From positions 48,463,201 through 48,527,200 of the forward strand of contig NC_090768.1 of the NCBI RefSeq assembly GCF_036898095.1: DNA of 64,000 bases, read 5' to 3'. The notes below the pieces were generated by a model. The model did not search any database. It saw nothing but the letters and a program-made list of their open reading frames with translations, and had not been told where the DNA came from. Numbering within the stretch: the stretch's first letter is position 1; each line of letters begins with the position of its first letter. Below, piece by piece: positions 21,981 through 32,545 of the stretch. A program made the translations under genes and the position numbers. The stretch is from Palaemon carinicauda. Taxonomy: Eukaryota; Arthropoda; Malacostraca; Decapoda; Palaemonidae.

Positions 21981-23031
21981 TACCGTATTTCCCGTGTCAT
22001 AAGACACACCTTTTTCCCAGAAAAATGCCCTGCGTCTTAACACTAACAAAAAGTTGTATAGGGGAGTTTGACAACCCTCAAACACCCAACTAATGACATA
22101 CAAGCACTCATACTCACCAGACATAAAATATAAACCTGAAATTATCATTCATATGTAATAAATAAATCTATTTCTATATTGTACTTCATTTAATGAAATA
22201 CTTGTAGAGCAAGTTATCTGTTTATTTTGGTGATCAGCTGATGACTCTCCAACCCCTTTCTACAAGCAACCATGCCAACTAGTGGTCTCCTAGCAGACGA
22301 TTCTGTGCCATATTAGTTGTTTATGTAGTATTTATCTATTTTCTCATATTTTGTTAATATTTTGTGATAAAGCAATATTTTGTTATTATTTTGTGATAAA
22401 GCAATATTTTGATAACGATTTTGTTGCCTGAGTTCCAAAGTAGTACAAACAGACAGTTGTTGAATATGACCTTGGTAAAAACATCTCACTGTTAGTCGAG
22501 TGCAGTGTTACCAAGTTAAAAGAAAAGTAACTAGGCCTAGAGTCTCATACACTAGCAAAAGTATTCCACACAGGAATTTCTAGGTACTTCTTTGATCAAT
22601 TATTAATTTTGTGTGAAAATGTGTAGGCTATATGAGGAATTTGGGAAATATTACTGGAATTTTACTTCTTTACCAAAAGTTGATTAAGAGCATTTGGCAC
22701 CACTGCTTTCATACAGAAAACACTTAAAACATCATGACCAAACACTAAACGTGTAAGTTGTGGTGGCAAACTACGACAGGTTTAGAGGTTTCTTAATGAA
22801 AATGTAATAAAATTGGGATAACCAACATGCACCTAATTAATATTAAATTAAACCTTTCATAATACAACCAAAATAAGAAAATTTACTGTGCTTAACAAAA
22901 ATCACACAGACTAGGAATTACTGTTAGAATAGTTTGTAAAATCCTCAATTTCTTTTTTTCCAAAAACCGCTTTGCTAATTTAAGGGTGCGTCTTACCACT
23001 TGTAGCGTCTTATGACACGGAAAATACGGTA
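21981..23031. mobile_element. 1.05-kb inverted-repeat element, non-autonomous DNA transposon
   Basis: Ends in near-matching inverted repeats: left TACCGTATTTCCCGTGTCAT (21981), right the reverse complement of TACCGTATTTTCCGTGTCAT (23012-23031), each extending into AAGAC. A shorter second match (GCGTCTTA) lies just inside each end. The outer TA on each side is compatible with a TA target duplication as in Tc1/mariner/pogo elements. No transposase frame is present. Interior is unremarkable AT-rich DNA. Confidence 0.72.
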
Positions 23032-23667
23032 CTTACCAGGTAAGGATGTACAGTACCATATAGAATATCTACACTCTAATTTGTTTAACTTGCACCATTA
23101 TTTTGGATGACAACAAGACTGCCCCAATCTGTGGGATAACAGGAGCAAATTGCCTTCTTAAGGGAAGAATAGTACAGTATTTGTGAAACTAAACCTAGTT
23201 GAAAAACAACTGAGTTCATGTAAAACATAAACCAATGCTTTACAAAGATAAATGGGTATCTGAATGGCTATGTCATCCCATGAAGTTTGAAGTGGGTTGG
23301 ATATCAAAAACTACAATGAAACGCAATAATGCACAAAATATTGGTCCCCTAGGATTAGAAGACCTATTACCACCTTCATACAATCACTGCTTTTTTTACA
23401 GTCAACTACATCATAATAACACACTAGATTGTTTTCACATAGCTCACTACAGTATTTTAGTGTATAGTATTACTGTAATTGTACAGTAAAGTACTGTACA
23501 AACTTCTATTATTGATGGAGGTGGGATACTGAAGGAAAGAAATGGGAAAGTAACTTACAATCACTTGAGTTTCCCCAGTTGAATTCCAAATCTATACCAA
23601 CTATACAATTTTGATAATTAAATCCTTATACAGAATAATAAAACAACCTTGAACTTTTCCACTGAAA
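23032..23667. other. PLRG1 intron between two transposons, nothing recognised
   Basis: AT-rich sequence. The short open frame at 23235-23489 lacks any recognisable family motif or splice support. Confidence 0.45.
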
Positions 23668-23793
23668 AAATGACAAATTCGTAGAGAATTTGTATTTTTC
23701 CTAACCATACAAACCTTAGCTATTTAATATGGGTATTACTTTCGGCGTAGCTGAAATGACGAGCCATTACAATTTTAACGAGGGTTTACTACA

Positions 23794-23842
23794 CCCTCGC
23801 TAGTTAGCGAGGGGGGTAGAGAGGGGTAGCTAGCTACCCCTC
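23794..23842. other. Two adjacent hairpin-forming palindromes in B1 3' region
   Basis: A 9-bp stem with a 2-base loop at 23794-23813 (CCCTCGCTA GT TAGCGAGGG) is followed after seven bases by a perfect 22-bp palindrome at 23821-23842 centred on TAGCTAGCTA. They lie between the terminal repeat and the ICR, in what would be transcribed 3' sequence. Role unknown: candidate RNA structure or recombinase-associated site. Confidence 0.7.
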
Positions 23843-23922
23843 CCCCCCTCACACACCTGTGACTAGCTCACTTTGCTTAGAGGTAGGACTTCCCGGGGGA
23901 CAGGGCTGGCAGGCAAGTTTGA

Positions 23923-24021
23923 TTAAATAGCTAAGGTTTGTATGGTTAGGAAAAATACAAATTATCTACGAATTTGTCATTTGTTCCGTAACCGAAATAC
24001 AAACCATGCTATTTAATATGG
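23923..24021. repeat. ICR of B1
   Basis: Contains the complement of the present left terminus (TATGGTTAGGAAAAATACAA), then TTTGTTCCGTAACCGAAATA and CAAACCATGCTATTTAATAT, which must mirror the missing right terminus. The junction between the two arms falls at ACAAATGACAAATT when read on the other strand. Confidence 0.85.
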
Positions 24022-24505
24022 GTGACTTAACCCTTAGGTAGGGTGGTAAGTCCCAGCCGTTACTGGCTTTTGGCTTTTGCCCGGGGACTCAGTATCTGAG
24101 TGTGTCAGTGCTCAAGATAAGGAGTCCCTGCACCTCGCAAGTGCCTTGCTCTGCAAGGACCGCGGCCTACGTAAGCTTGTGTGTGAAGGAATGAAGTGTG
24201 ACTCATCCTAGGAAGTTGACCTGAAGTCCTTTAGATGGAATTCTAGGATAGGACATTCCCAATACCACCTCGTAAGGGTATGGGGATGTGACAGTATTAT
24301 CTTAATACTAGGAACACAAGGAAACATGGTTTACCTGCAGTGGTTTGAGGTCAGCTGTGCAGAGAACCCAGGATGCTGCTTTCCCCAAGAGAGGGGAGGA
24401 TGAAGAAAAGAATAAGGGCCAGGCATACCTTTTCATTCATGCAGACTAAAACCAGGTAACAATGCCCTCAACCATCTGCTACTTGTCCATTAAGGAGCTT
24501 GAGGT

Positions 24506-25590
24506 TTAAACCAGCTGTTGTGCAGCCACCACAGGGCCAATAGAGAACGTATCGAGCCTCCTGTGGGTCACGTCTTGCAGGTAATGGGCTGTGAAGGTCG
24601 TCTGACGCTTCCAAACCCCTGCTTGTAAAACCTGCGTCACTCAGTAGTTTCTCTTGAAGGCCAGGGACGTACCAATGCCTCTGACATCGTGTGCTCTGGG
24701 GCGACATGACGGAGGAGGGTCAGGATTCAGGGAATGATGGATAACCCTGCGAATCCAAGCTGAGATAAGTGTTCTTAGTGACCCTCCTCTTCGTCCTTCC
24801 GGTGCTAACAAACAATGCCTGCACCCGCGGACGAACTGCAGCTGTTCTCTTAAGATAGAGCCTCAGACTCCTCACTGGGCACAGTAGGAGATGGTCTGGG
24901 TCATCTGTTACAGAAAGCAGACTCAAAATCAGGAAAGAGTCGAACCGAGGGTCCGGCACTCCCGGATTTTGAGTCTTAGCTACAAACTCAAGGACGAATC
25001 TGAACGTTACCTCCCCCCATCCCCTTGAATGGGCGATGTCATACGAGAGACCATGAAGTTCGCTAACTCGTTTGGCCGAGGCCAAAGCGAGTAGGAACAC
25101 CGTCTTCCAAGTCAGGTGGCGATCAGAAGCCTGGCGTAATGGTTCGAAGGGAGGTCTCTTAAGAGACCTGAGAACTCGAACCACGTTCCATGGAGGAGGT
25201 CTCACTTCCGACTGAGGGCAGGTAAGTTCATAACTTCGTATGAGTAGAGAGAGTTCCAGCGAAGAAGAAATGTCCATTCCTTTGAGCCTGAAGGCAAGAC
25301 TTAAGGCTGAGTGATAGCCTTTCACTGCTGAGACTGAAAGGCGCATTTCCTCCCGCAAATACACGAGAAACTCTGCTATTGCTGGAATAGTGGCATCAAG
25401 TGGAGAGATACCCCTTCCACGACACCAACCACAGAAAACTCTCCATTTTGCCTGGTAGACCCCTGCGGATGACTTTCGCAGGTGTTCAGACATCCTTTTC
25501 GAAACTCGTTGCGAAAAGCCTCTCTCTGTGAGGAGATGCTGGATAGTCTCCAGGCGTGAAGCCGCAGCAAAGCTACGGCTTTGTGAAAGA
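24506..25590 (-). pseudogene. Tyrosine recombinase of B1, frameshift plus stop
   Basis: The open part at 24720-25493 has the DNA-binding block (SAGVYQAKWRVFCGWC) and the Arg motif ASAKRVSELHG. After a frame change near 24765 the catalytic C-terminus continues in another frame, with HxxR (AHDVRGIGTSLAFKRN), an in-frame stop just after, then VWKRQTTFTAHYLQDV (Trp and likely catalytic Tyr). The gene ends in the frame closing at 24506. Clearly the same recombinase type as A2 but strongly divergent. Confidence 0.82.
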
Positions 25591-27470
25591 TGTTAGCGTG
25601 TGGTTGTTTGAGTAGCTCGTGTCGTGGAGGAAGTTCTCTCGGGAGTTCCGTCAGGAGCTGCAGAAGGTCCGGAAACCACTCTGCGTGATGCCATAGCGGA
25701 GCTATTAAGGTCATAGACAGGTTGACCGATATTCTGGTCTTGTTGAGCACCCTCCTCATCAGACAGAACGGGGGAAAGGCGTACACGTTGTTGGAAGGCA
25801 TCTTACCAGAGTGCCTTGGGGTCCGGGACTGGGGAGCAGTACAGCGGAAACTTGAAATTCAAGGCTGTCGCGAACAGATCCACCGTCGGGGAATCCCACA
25901 AAGTCAGGACTTTGTTGGCTACTAGACGATCCAAAGACCACTCGGTACTCACAATCTGTGATGCCCTGCTCAGACTGTCGGCGAGCACATTCCTCTTGCC
26001 TGGTATGAAGCGACCTGATAGTGGAATCGAGTGGACTTCGGTCCATCTCAGTATCTCTACTGCAAGATGGGATAGCTGTTCCGAAAAGGTACCTCCCTGC
26101 TTGTTGATATAAGCCACCACCATGGTGTTGTCGCTCATCACCACCACAGAGTGGCCCGCCAGGACTTTGTGGAACTTCTGAAGTGCCAGGAATACGGCCT
26201 TCATTTCTAGCAGGTTTATGTGGAGGCACTAATCTGATTCTGACCACAGGCCTGAGGTCCTGTGGTTCAGAACATGGGCCCCCACCCTTTCTTTGAGGCG
26301 TCCGAAAACAGCATCAAATCTGGGGGGAGGATGAGAAGATCCACTCCCTTTCGTAGGTTCTCATCTGTCACCCACCACTGAAGTTCCCTCCGTTCCGCAG
26401 GACCCATAGGGACCAAGACGTCCGGGGAATCGTGTCCTTGATTCCACCAGGACTTGAGTTGCCATTGCAGGGATCTCATCCTGAGGCGACCGTTTGGAAC
26501 TAGACGGGCCAGGGAAGAAATGTGACCGAGGAGACATAACCACAATTGGACTGGGAGTTCTTCCCGTCTGAGGAAAGGGTCTGCAACCTTCCTCAGCCTT
26601 GCTATCCTGTCGTCTAATGGGAAGGCTTTGTGGAGATTGGTGTCCAAGATCATACCTAGATATACCAGTCGTTGAGTTGGAAGCAGACAAGACCTCTCGA
26701 GATTTACCATGATCCCTAAATCTTGGCAAATTCCTAGAAGCTTGTCCCGGTGTCGAAGAAAGGTCGACTCTGAGTCTGCCAGGATCAGCCAGTCGTCTAG
26801 ATAACGGAGGAGACGGATGCCGATCCTGTGTGCCCCAAAGATATCAGGGTGAACACTGGTAAATACCTGAGGTGCTGTGGAGAGACTGAAACACAGCACC
26901 TTGAACTGGTAGATCTTGTTGTCTAGGCAGAATCTTAAGTACTTCCTTGAAGACAGAAGGACTCGGATCTGGAAGTACGCGTCCTTCAGGTCCAGTGTAC
27001 ACATGAAGTCTTGTGGTCTCACTGCAAGTCTGACCGTGTCTGCTGTCTCCATGCTGAACGGAGTTTGTTTGACAAACCTGTTCAGAGCTGAAAGGTAGAT
27101 GACTGGTCTCCAGCCTCCAGACGCCTTCTTTACAAGAAAGAGTCGACTGAAGAAGCCTGGGGAACCGTTGACGACCTCCTGGAGAGGATCCTTCTTTAAC
27201 ATGGTCTCGACTTCTGCCCGTAGGGCTTGCCCCTTTGCCGATCCTATGGCATAGGAGCTCAACGACACTGGATCCACTGTCAGGGGAGGTAGAGATGTTG
27301 TGAACTGGACGCGATATCCATGACTGATTACAGAAATCGTCCAGGAATCGGCCCCGAGTTGCTGCCACCTGATCGCGCAACTTTGTAGGCATCCCCCCAC
27401 TGGTGGACATGCAGGGGGACTGCCAATCCTAGCGTTTGCGGCCTCGGCCACTCCCTCTAGGATTTTTCCC
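25376..27470 (-). pseudogene. pol of B1: RT, RNase H, methyltransferase-like, interrupted
   Basis: The reverse transcriptase is open from about 27470 to 26267: FFSRLFLVKKASGGWRP, LDLKDAYFQIRV and RYLDDWLILAD (active site intact). RNase H starts with FSDASKKGWG and then meets a stop at about 26267. It resumes in another frame with VVVMSDNTMVVAYINKQGG (25803-26204). The methyltransferase-like part reads SPTVDLFATALN and then, after another frame change, NVYAFPPFCLMRRVL and APLWHHAEWF. Layout is as in family A, but the sequences are clearly diverged. Confidence 0.83.
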
Positions 27471-29945
27471 TCCCCTGGAGGACTTTTTGCCTTTCTTGTC
27501 TTTGACAGGAAAGGGCTGCTGTTTGGACACCGTCGTCTTTGCTGCCACTGCCGGTTTCGTCGTCTTGGACGGGCGAGGTTGTTGAGGTGCTGGAGGGTTG
27601 TAGGGCTTTGATGTGAGAGCCCTCTGGAGGAGAGAGTCCTGATTGGATTTCCTCCACCTCTCAGCTGCCTGTTCCACATCTTTAGGCTCAAACAGATTCT
27701 TTCCCAAAAGGGAAGAATGTCTGAGCCTGCTGACTTCGACGACTGGGACCTTCGAATGGAACCTTTATGCCACCGCATCACGTCGTTTCAAGATGGTATT
27801 GGCCCACAAGTTCGAGACTTGGTGGGCCAGAAACTCAATGGTGCGGGTGTCCGTAAGGAGGAAGGTCTCCAGGGCTTTCCTGGTGCTCTCCTTAGACAGA
27901 TCCTCGGATCGCAACAGGATGCCAAGAGACCCTAGCCAGAAGTCCAACCACGAAGTAGCCTGCATGGCACACTTCGCAACCTTCTCCTGACTTAGGATCT
28001 CTGTCACCGAGAAAGTCACTTGCCGGCTAGAGAGCCTCTCTAGAGGGACTCCCTTGGTAAGCTCTTCCACAGAGTGGTGCAGGGGAAGAGCTAAGCAAGA
28101 CTCCTCCATGATCTCAAAGTACCTCCTCTGGTGGATACGAGGAGGAGGGAGGAGCTTGCTGCCAGCAGTGGAACGGCTGGAGGAGGCAAGTTCGGAGAGC
28201 TGGCCCTCAACCTTATCCCTGGCACTCTTCACCCCTTGGGACCAGGGCAAAGCCGCACTGGCCTTAGCAGGTTTCTGAGTGCCAAAGACTCGGTCCAGGA
28301 CCGTGTCCTTGCCCTCACAAGGAGGAATCTCAGGGTCCAGGAACCCGTTGAGATGCCTCATCAGGGTCAGGACCTGCCAGAAGGCATGCTCTGACTCCTG
28401 TTGCTCTCCTCCTAGAGAACTGGCAGCATAGTCTCCCGTCCCCAAAGGCTCTACTTGGGGGGACACGTGGACGTTCTCCGATGGTCTCGTTGGCTCTGCT
28501 CGAATCCTAGAAGACGACTTAGGGATGGTCTTGGAGTCCTTAGGTTCCCTCCTAGGAGAGATACAGGACTCCAATAACAAAGTCTGAGGGCTCTTCTCCG
28601 CCCCAACTCGGGACGATTCTCCTGCTCGAGGTGGGGTTTCTCCCATTGGTGCGATGAGAGAACGTCTCACCTCGGTAGACTCCCCTGAGGACGGAAAATC
28701 TTCGTCCACAGGAGATGGAGAGAAAGTCTGAGGGGGGGAGGGAGTTTTACTCTAGGATTTCCTAGGAGCCAGCTTGACCCTGGGAGAAGTCACCACAACT
28801 TCTACTCCTCTGTTCCTCTTCAGTGGGGTCGGAGCTGCCCTTGGTTTGAGGCCCAACTCAGAGAAGGCAGGCTTGACAGCCTGAACGACAGCTCTGATAA
28901 GGGACCCAAACCATGGCTGCTTACTGACAGATGCTGTGTCAGAGACTCCCTCTGGAGGGAAGGGGATCGGGCGATCCTTCGGAGTAGACACTACAACTGG
29001 GCCTGCCTGAAAAGAAAGGGAAGAAGGTTGGTTACTGGACCTATCCGAAGACTTCCCCTTCTCCTGCAAGCGCGCTGGTCTGCGCTTGTGGGGGGTGGAA
29101 CGTGGAAAAAGACGACCTGGATGCTCTCGTTCCTGAAGCCTCGTGCGGGGAATCATGCCGGGGATCGCGCGATGGAATATTCCCTGGTTCGCGCGCGTAC
29201 GTGTGCGCGCGGAGATGAAGGCGCGGGTGATTGCTGACGAGCAGGAGAGCGATGGCGCACAGGCGAGCGATGGCGCACAGGGCGCGCAAGTGAGTGACTG
29301 CGCACTGGCGAGGGGGCGCGTGGGCGCGCAGGCGATCTATGGCGAGCAGGTGAGTGGGGGCGTGGGCGTGCTGGTAAGCGATGGCACGCAGGTGATGGTG
29401 CGCGTGTGCGCGTAAGTTCGCGCGTGCGCGTAAGTGCGCGATCTGGCGAAGGTAGAAGGAGCGCAGTAGGAACCACAAGCGTAGTTGCGAGCGAAGGTGA
29501 CTCTTTGTGGGCGCGTGGACGCACAGGATCCCGGAGACCTCTAGAAGGGTGCACAGCAAGGGCTGGAACATGTGTGTGTGAAGGTGACTGCGCGCGACGG
29601 CGCGCGGGCGAAGGTTGACGGGTGGGCGAGGTCCGATGGCGCGCAGGAGATCGCTGACGAGAAGGTGAAAGCAGAGTCTTCCCTCCTGTGCCCAGATCCG
29701 GAGATCGTGGGCGCGCGGGCGAACGATGGCGCGCCGGTGAAGAGCGCTGGCGAACTGGAGATTGTGGGCGCGCGTGGCGCGCATCAGGATCAGGGCGCGC
29801 AGATGTGCGCTGGCGAGAAGATCGCTGGCGCGCAGGTGAGCGCTGGCGCACATGAGATCGACGGCGAGCAGGAGAGCGCTGGCGCGTAGACTCTGCAGCA
29901 GGAGATCGCTGGCGCGTTGTCCCTGGCACAGGATGTTTCTGGAGA
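27429..29945 (-). pseudogene. gag-like ORF1 of B1 with long RS-type repeat domain, broken
   Basis: Pieces in element order: a repetitive Arg-Ser-Pro-rich domain (29153 to about 29945) of about 260 residues built on units such as RQRSPARHRSP; a middle part (28752-29156) with QPWFGSLIRAVVQAVKPAFSE; a conserved part (27765-28709); and a basic Gly/Arg/Lys tail (27429-27707, ending GRGRKR). In-frame stops at about 28749-28751 and 27762-27764 interrupt one frame, and the RS part is one frame off. The GC- and CpG-rich DNA of the RS part contrasts with the AT-rich surroundings. The N-terminal zinc motif seen in other copies is missing with the 5' end. Confidence 0.72.
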
Positions 29946-29947
29946 GT

Positions 29948-30742
29948 AGTCTCTTGTTTGAGGGTACACTCGGGCATGCTCTTTCTATCTTGTTTCTCTT
30001 CCTCTTGTTTTTATGAAGTTTAAATAGTTTATATACGATAGATTTAATTTGATGTTAATTATCTTCAAATGTTATTTATTGTTATTACTTCTCTTGAATT
30101 TTATTTATTTCCTAGTTTCCTTTCCTCACTGAGCTATTTTTCTCTGTTGGAGCCCTTGAGCTTATTGCATCATGCTTTTCCAACTAAGGTTGCAGCTTAG
30201 CTAGTAATGGTAATAATAATACACCCAATAGTCTGGCCTATTCTTTACTCATTTTCGTCTGTCCTCATAAACCTGACAACACTGAGATTACCAAAAAAAA
30301 TTCTTCTTCGCTCAAGGGGTTAACTACTGAACTGTAATGGTTCGGTGGGTGGCTACTCTCCTCTTGGTAAAGGTAGATTAGACTCTTTAGCCATGGTAAG
30401 CAGCTATTCTATGAGGACACTATAGAATCAAACCGTTGTTCTCTAGTCTTGAGTAGTGCCATAGCCTCTGTACCATGACCTTCCACTGTCTTGGATTAGA
30501 GTTCTCGTGCTTGAGGGTACACCCAGGCACGTTGTTTTACCTTATTTCTCTTTCGCATGCTTTTTTTAAGTTTTATGGTTTATGTATGAAAGATCTAATC
30601 TAATGCTGTTACTCTTCTTAAATATTTTATTTTGATTGTTCATTAATTCTCTTTCATTTTGTTTATTTCCTTGTTTCCTTTCCTTTGCTTTTTCAACTAG
30701 GGTTATAGCTTAGCTTGTAATAATAATAATAATAATATTACA
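29948..30742 (+). repeat. Two consecutive copies of a dispersed repeat with AAT tails
   Basis: The segments 29948-30230 and 30225-30742 share CTTGAGGGTACAC, the TTTATTTCCT-GTTTCCTTTCCT tract and a GGTT-AGCTTAGCT end followed by AATAATAAT. The second copy is longer and contains GACAACACTGAG, GTAATGGTTC and CTAGTCTTGAGTAGTGCCAT. The same sequence occurs inverted at 63446-64000. The family is a likely retrotransposon 3' end whose tail is a trinucleotide repeat. The first copy abuts the broken 5' side of B1. Confidence 0.65.
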
Positions 30743-31553
30743 TGCTGTTTTATTGGGTACAGTTGAGATATTTATCTATACAGAACAATACACGGGGAAT
30801 TTAGTTAAAAGTTTAAATAAAGTGTCAACATTACATTGACTTATAAATTTCGAGTGGCTAAATCCTGGTTTCACCTAAAAGACTCATCAAATTACTCACC
30901 ACAACTTCAGATATATTGATATTTTCTTTTTTTGTTATTATATATAATACTGTAATCCATAGTTAATACTTTTGTTCATTTAAGACAAAAGAAAGTTCTT
31001 TTAGTTATAATATGACAAAAATTTGGGAACTTGAGGTCCACATCAAACTCACTTACCATGTATTCTTATGGGAAAATTTTTTTTCTATACATGAATTTAG
31101 TTCAGTATATGCGGCCGTTCTTGGAAATTAATCGTGGATAACAGGAGTTGAGTGTACAATAATTATTTTTCTTCAGGCAGTCTACAGTATATTACAAACT
31201 AATACACCATCATAAACAGAAATTTATTATGCTTTAAAGACTCTAGATAATTTTCATCACCACAACCAGAAAACCACTGAACTACGCAATACCAGCTAAT
31301 CTTATATAATAATGCCATATTTCTGTACAGTATATGGAATATTTAGTAAGGTATAACCTGAAAGATAATGAATATTTGTAAAACAATGGTTGGTATTTCA
31401 ATAACATGCGTATTCAATACCTTTATTTCGATCAGTTGCCAATAAAAATTCAATAGAAAAATGAAGAGCACTTTTGAAAAAGTTAAAAATGCTTGGGAAT
31501 ATATAAAATAAATAGGTAAAAACCAGTTGAAAGATCTTTAAAATATAACTTAC
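30743..31553. other. PLRG1 intron, nothing recognised
   Basis: AT-rich intron between the dispersed repeat and the donor of the exon at 31554-31748. Confidence 0.5.
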
Positions 31554-31748
31554 CTGGGGCTCAGCAGCTTGACATACTACAGATGCAACAGTATTTGAAT
31601 GCCCTGATAATGTGTGAATATTTGCTTTTGTTCTTAAATCCCAAACTCTTGCAGTTGAATCCCTTCCACATGTGACTAGAATATCTATTGTTGGATGTAA
31701 TGCTAATCCATAACAGGCACTAAGATGACCATGATAATGCCTTATAAC
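31554..31748 (-). CDS. PLRG1: PLRG1, second coding exon (WD repeats 3-4)
   Basis: A 195-bp exon encodes 65 residues, in phase 0 at both ends. It opens with [19 protein letters not shown] and contains WD repeat 3 (ending ARVWDL) and the first part of WD repeat 4 ([21 protein letters not shown]). A long T-rich tract and GCAG acceptor precede it, and a CAG/GTAAGT donor follows. The reading frame joins directly to LEYNK of the exon at 43382-44107, as in other PLRG1 proteins, so no coding exon is missing between them. The intervening intron is 11.6 kb because it holds a decayed DIRS-like element split by a younger one. Confidence 0.95.
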
Positions 31749-32477
31749 CTGCAAAAAAAAAAGATGAAGTTGGCATATCAAAAGATATAATAATCTGGAT
31801 AAAATCTTTAGGAAATATTATTTTAAATCAAAGTTTAAGATTATTAAAATAAAAACTACTAAAAATGACAAATTTGGAAAATAATTAGTATTTTTCCTAA
31901 CAATACAAACTTTGAGCTCTTTATATGAGAATATACCTTTTCAGGTGAAAACTAGTCTTTTTTTTTCCAATTTCACCAAAATTGGAACAGGTGCCCAAGT
32001 ACTCCATGAAAATTCTAGAGTTTTCGTGCTACCTCATCAGCCAACTACCCTGTAGGGTAGACAGCACCACCCAGGGATTGTGTCTGTTGATACACACTGG
32101 AGGGTCAGATGGTTCAATTGAGAGTAACAAGGATCCTCTGACTTTCAAGCAAATGGTCGACTCTCATCTGAGTGCCTGAGGACGTCGAAGGGTTGCTTAA
32201 CAAGTAAATATTTCAAGTCAATTGCTTTCATGTCATGGGATCGGTTGCAAGAACCTGTCTTTGTAAAGGGATGATGAAGCCTTGTCTTCCAACTGCCTTT
32301 ACTAGAATGAGAGTTAGTCATGTATGTCCACTTAGAGATCAGTAAACACCGGAGCAACCGGTTATCTCGTGCAGATAATGGCATTTCAGAAACCCTCCCG
32401 AGTTGATCGCTGTCAAACAAAAGATCGGTAACAAGCAACTACTTCCGAAAGACAAGACATTTGTCAGACAGATTTCC

Positions 32478-32545
32478 ATGCATAAGTCAAGCTGCAGACC
32501 AATAAACACTCATGCATAAGTCAAGCTACAGACCAGTAAACACTA
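32478..32545. repeat. 33-bp tandem duplication inside B2
   Basis: Two units starting CATGCATAAGTCAAGCT at 32478 and 32511, nearly identical. A local replication-slippage duplication in decayed element sequence. Confidence 0.8.

Larger units (their letters stand above)
23668..29957 (-). mobile_element. DIRS-like retrotransposon copy B1, 5'-truncated, second family
   Basis: A different DIRS family, read right to left. The left terminus starts AAATGACAAATTCGTAG and the ICR at 23923-24021 contains its complement. YR, pol and gag follow in DIRS order, all with lesions. The right (5') terminus predicted from the ICR (ends GTTTGTATTTCGGTTACGGA) is absent. The sequence runs at about 29946-29958 into a dispersed repeat instead, so the 5' end was lost. 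It sits in a PLRG1 intron in sense orientation. Confidence 0.85.

Noticed and set aside
29041..29853. Long alternative frames through the GC-rich repeat of B1 (Arg-Ala-His-rich readings and plus-strand readings)
   Set aside because: All frames of a short repeat stay open together. The RSPAR frame was preferred because it joins, after a one-base shift, to the downstream gag part and looks compositionally like a known domain type.
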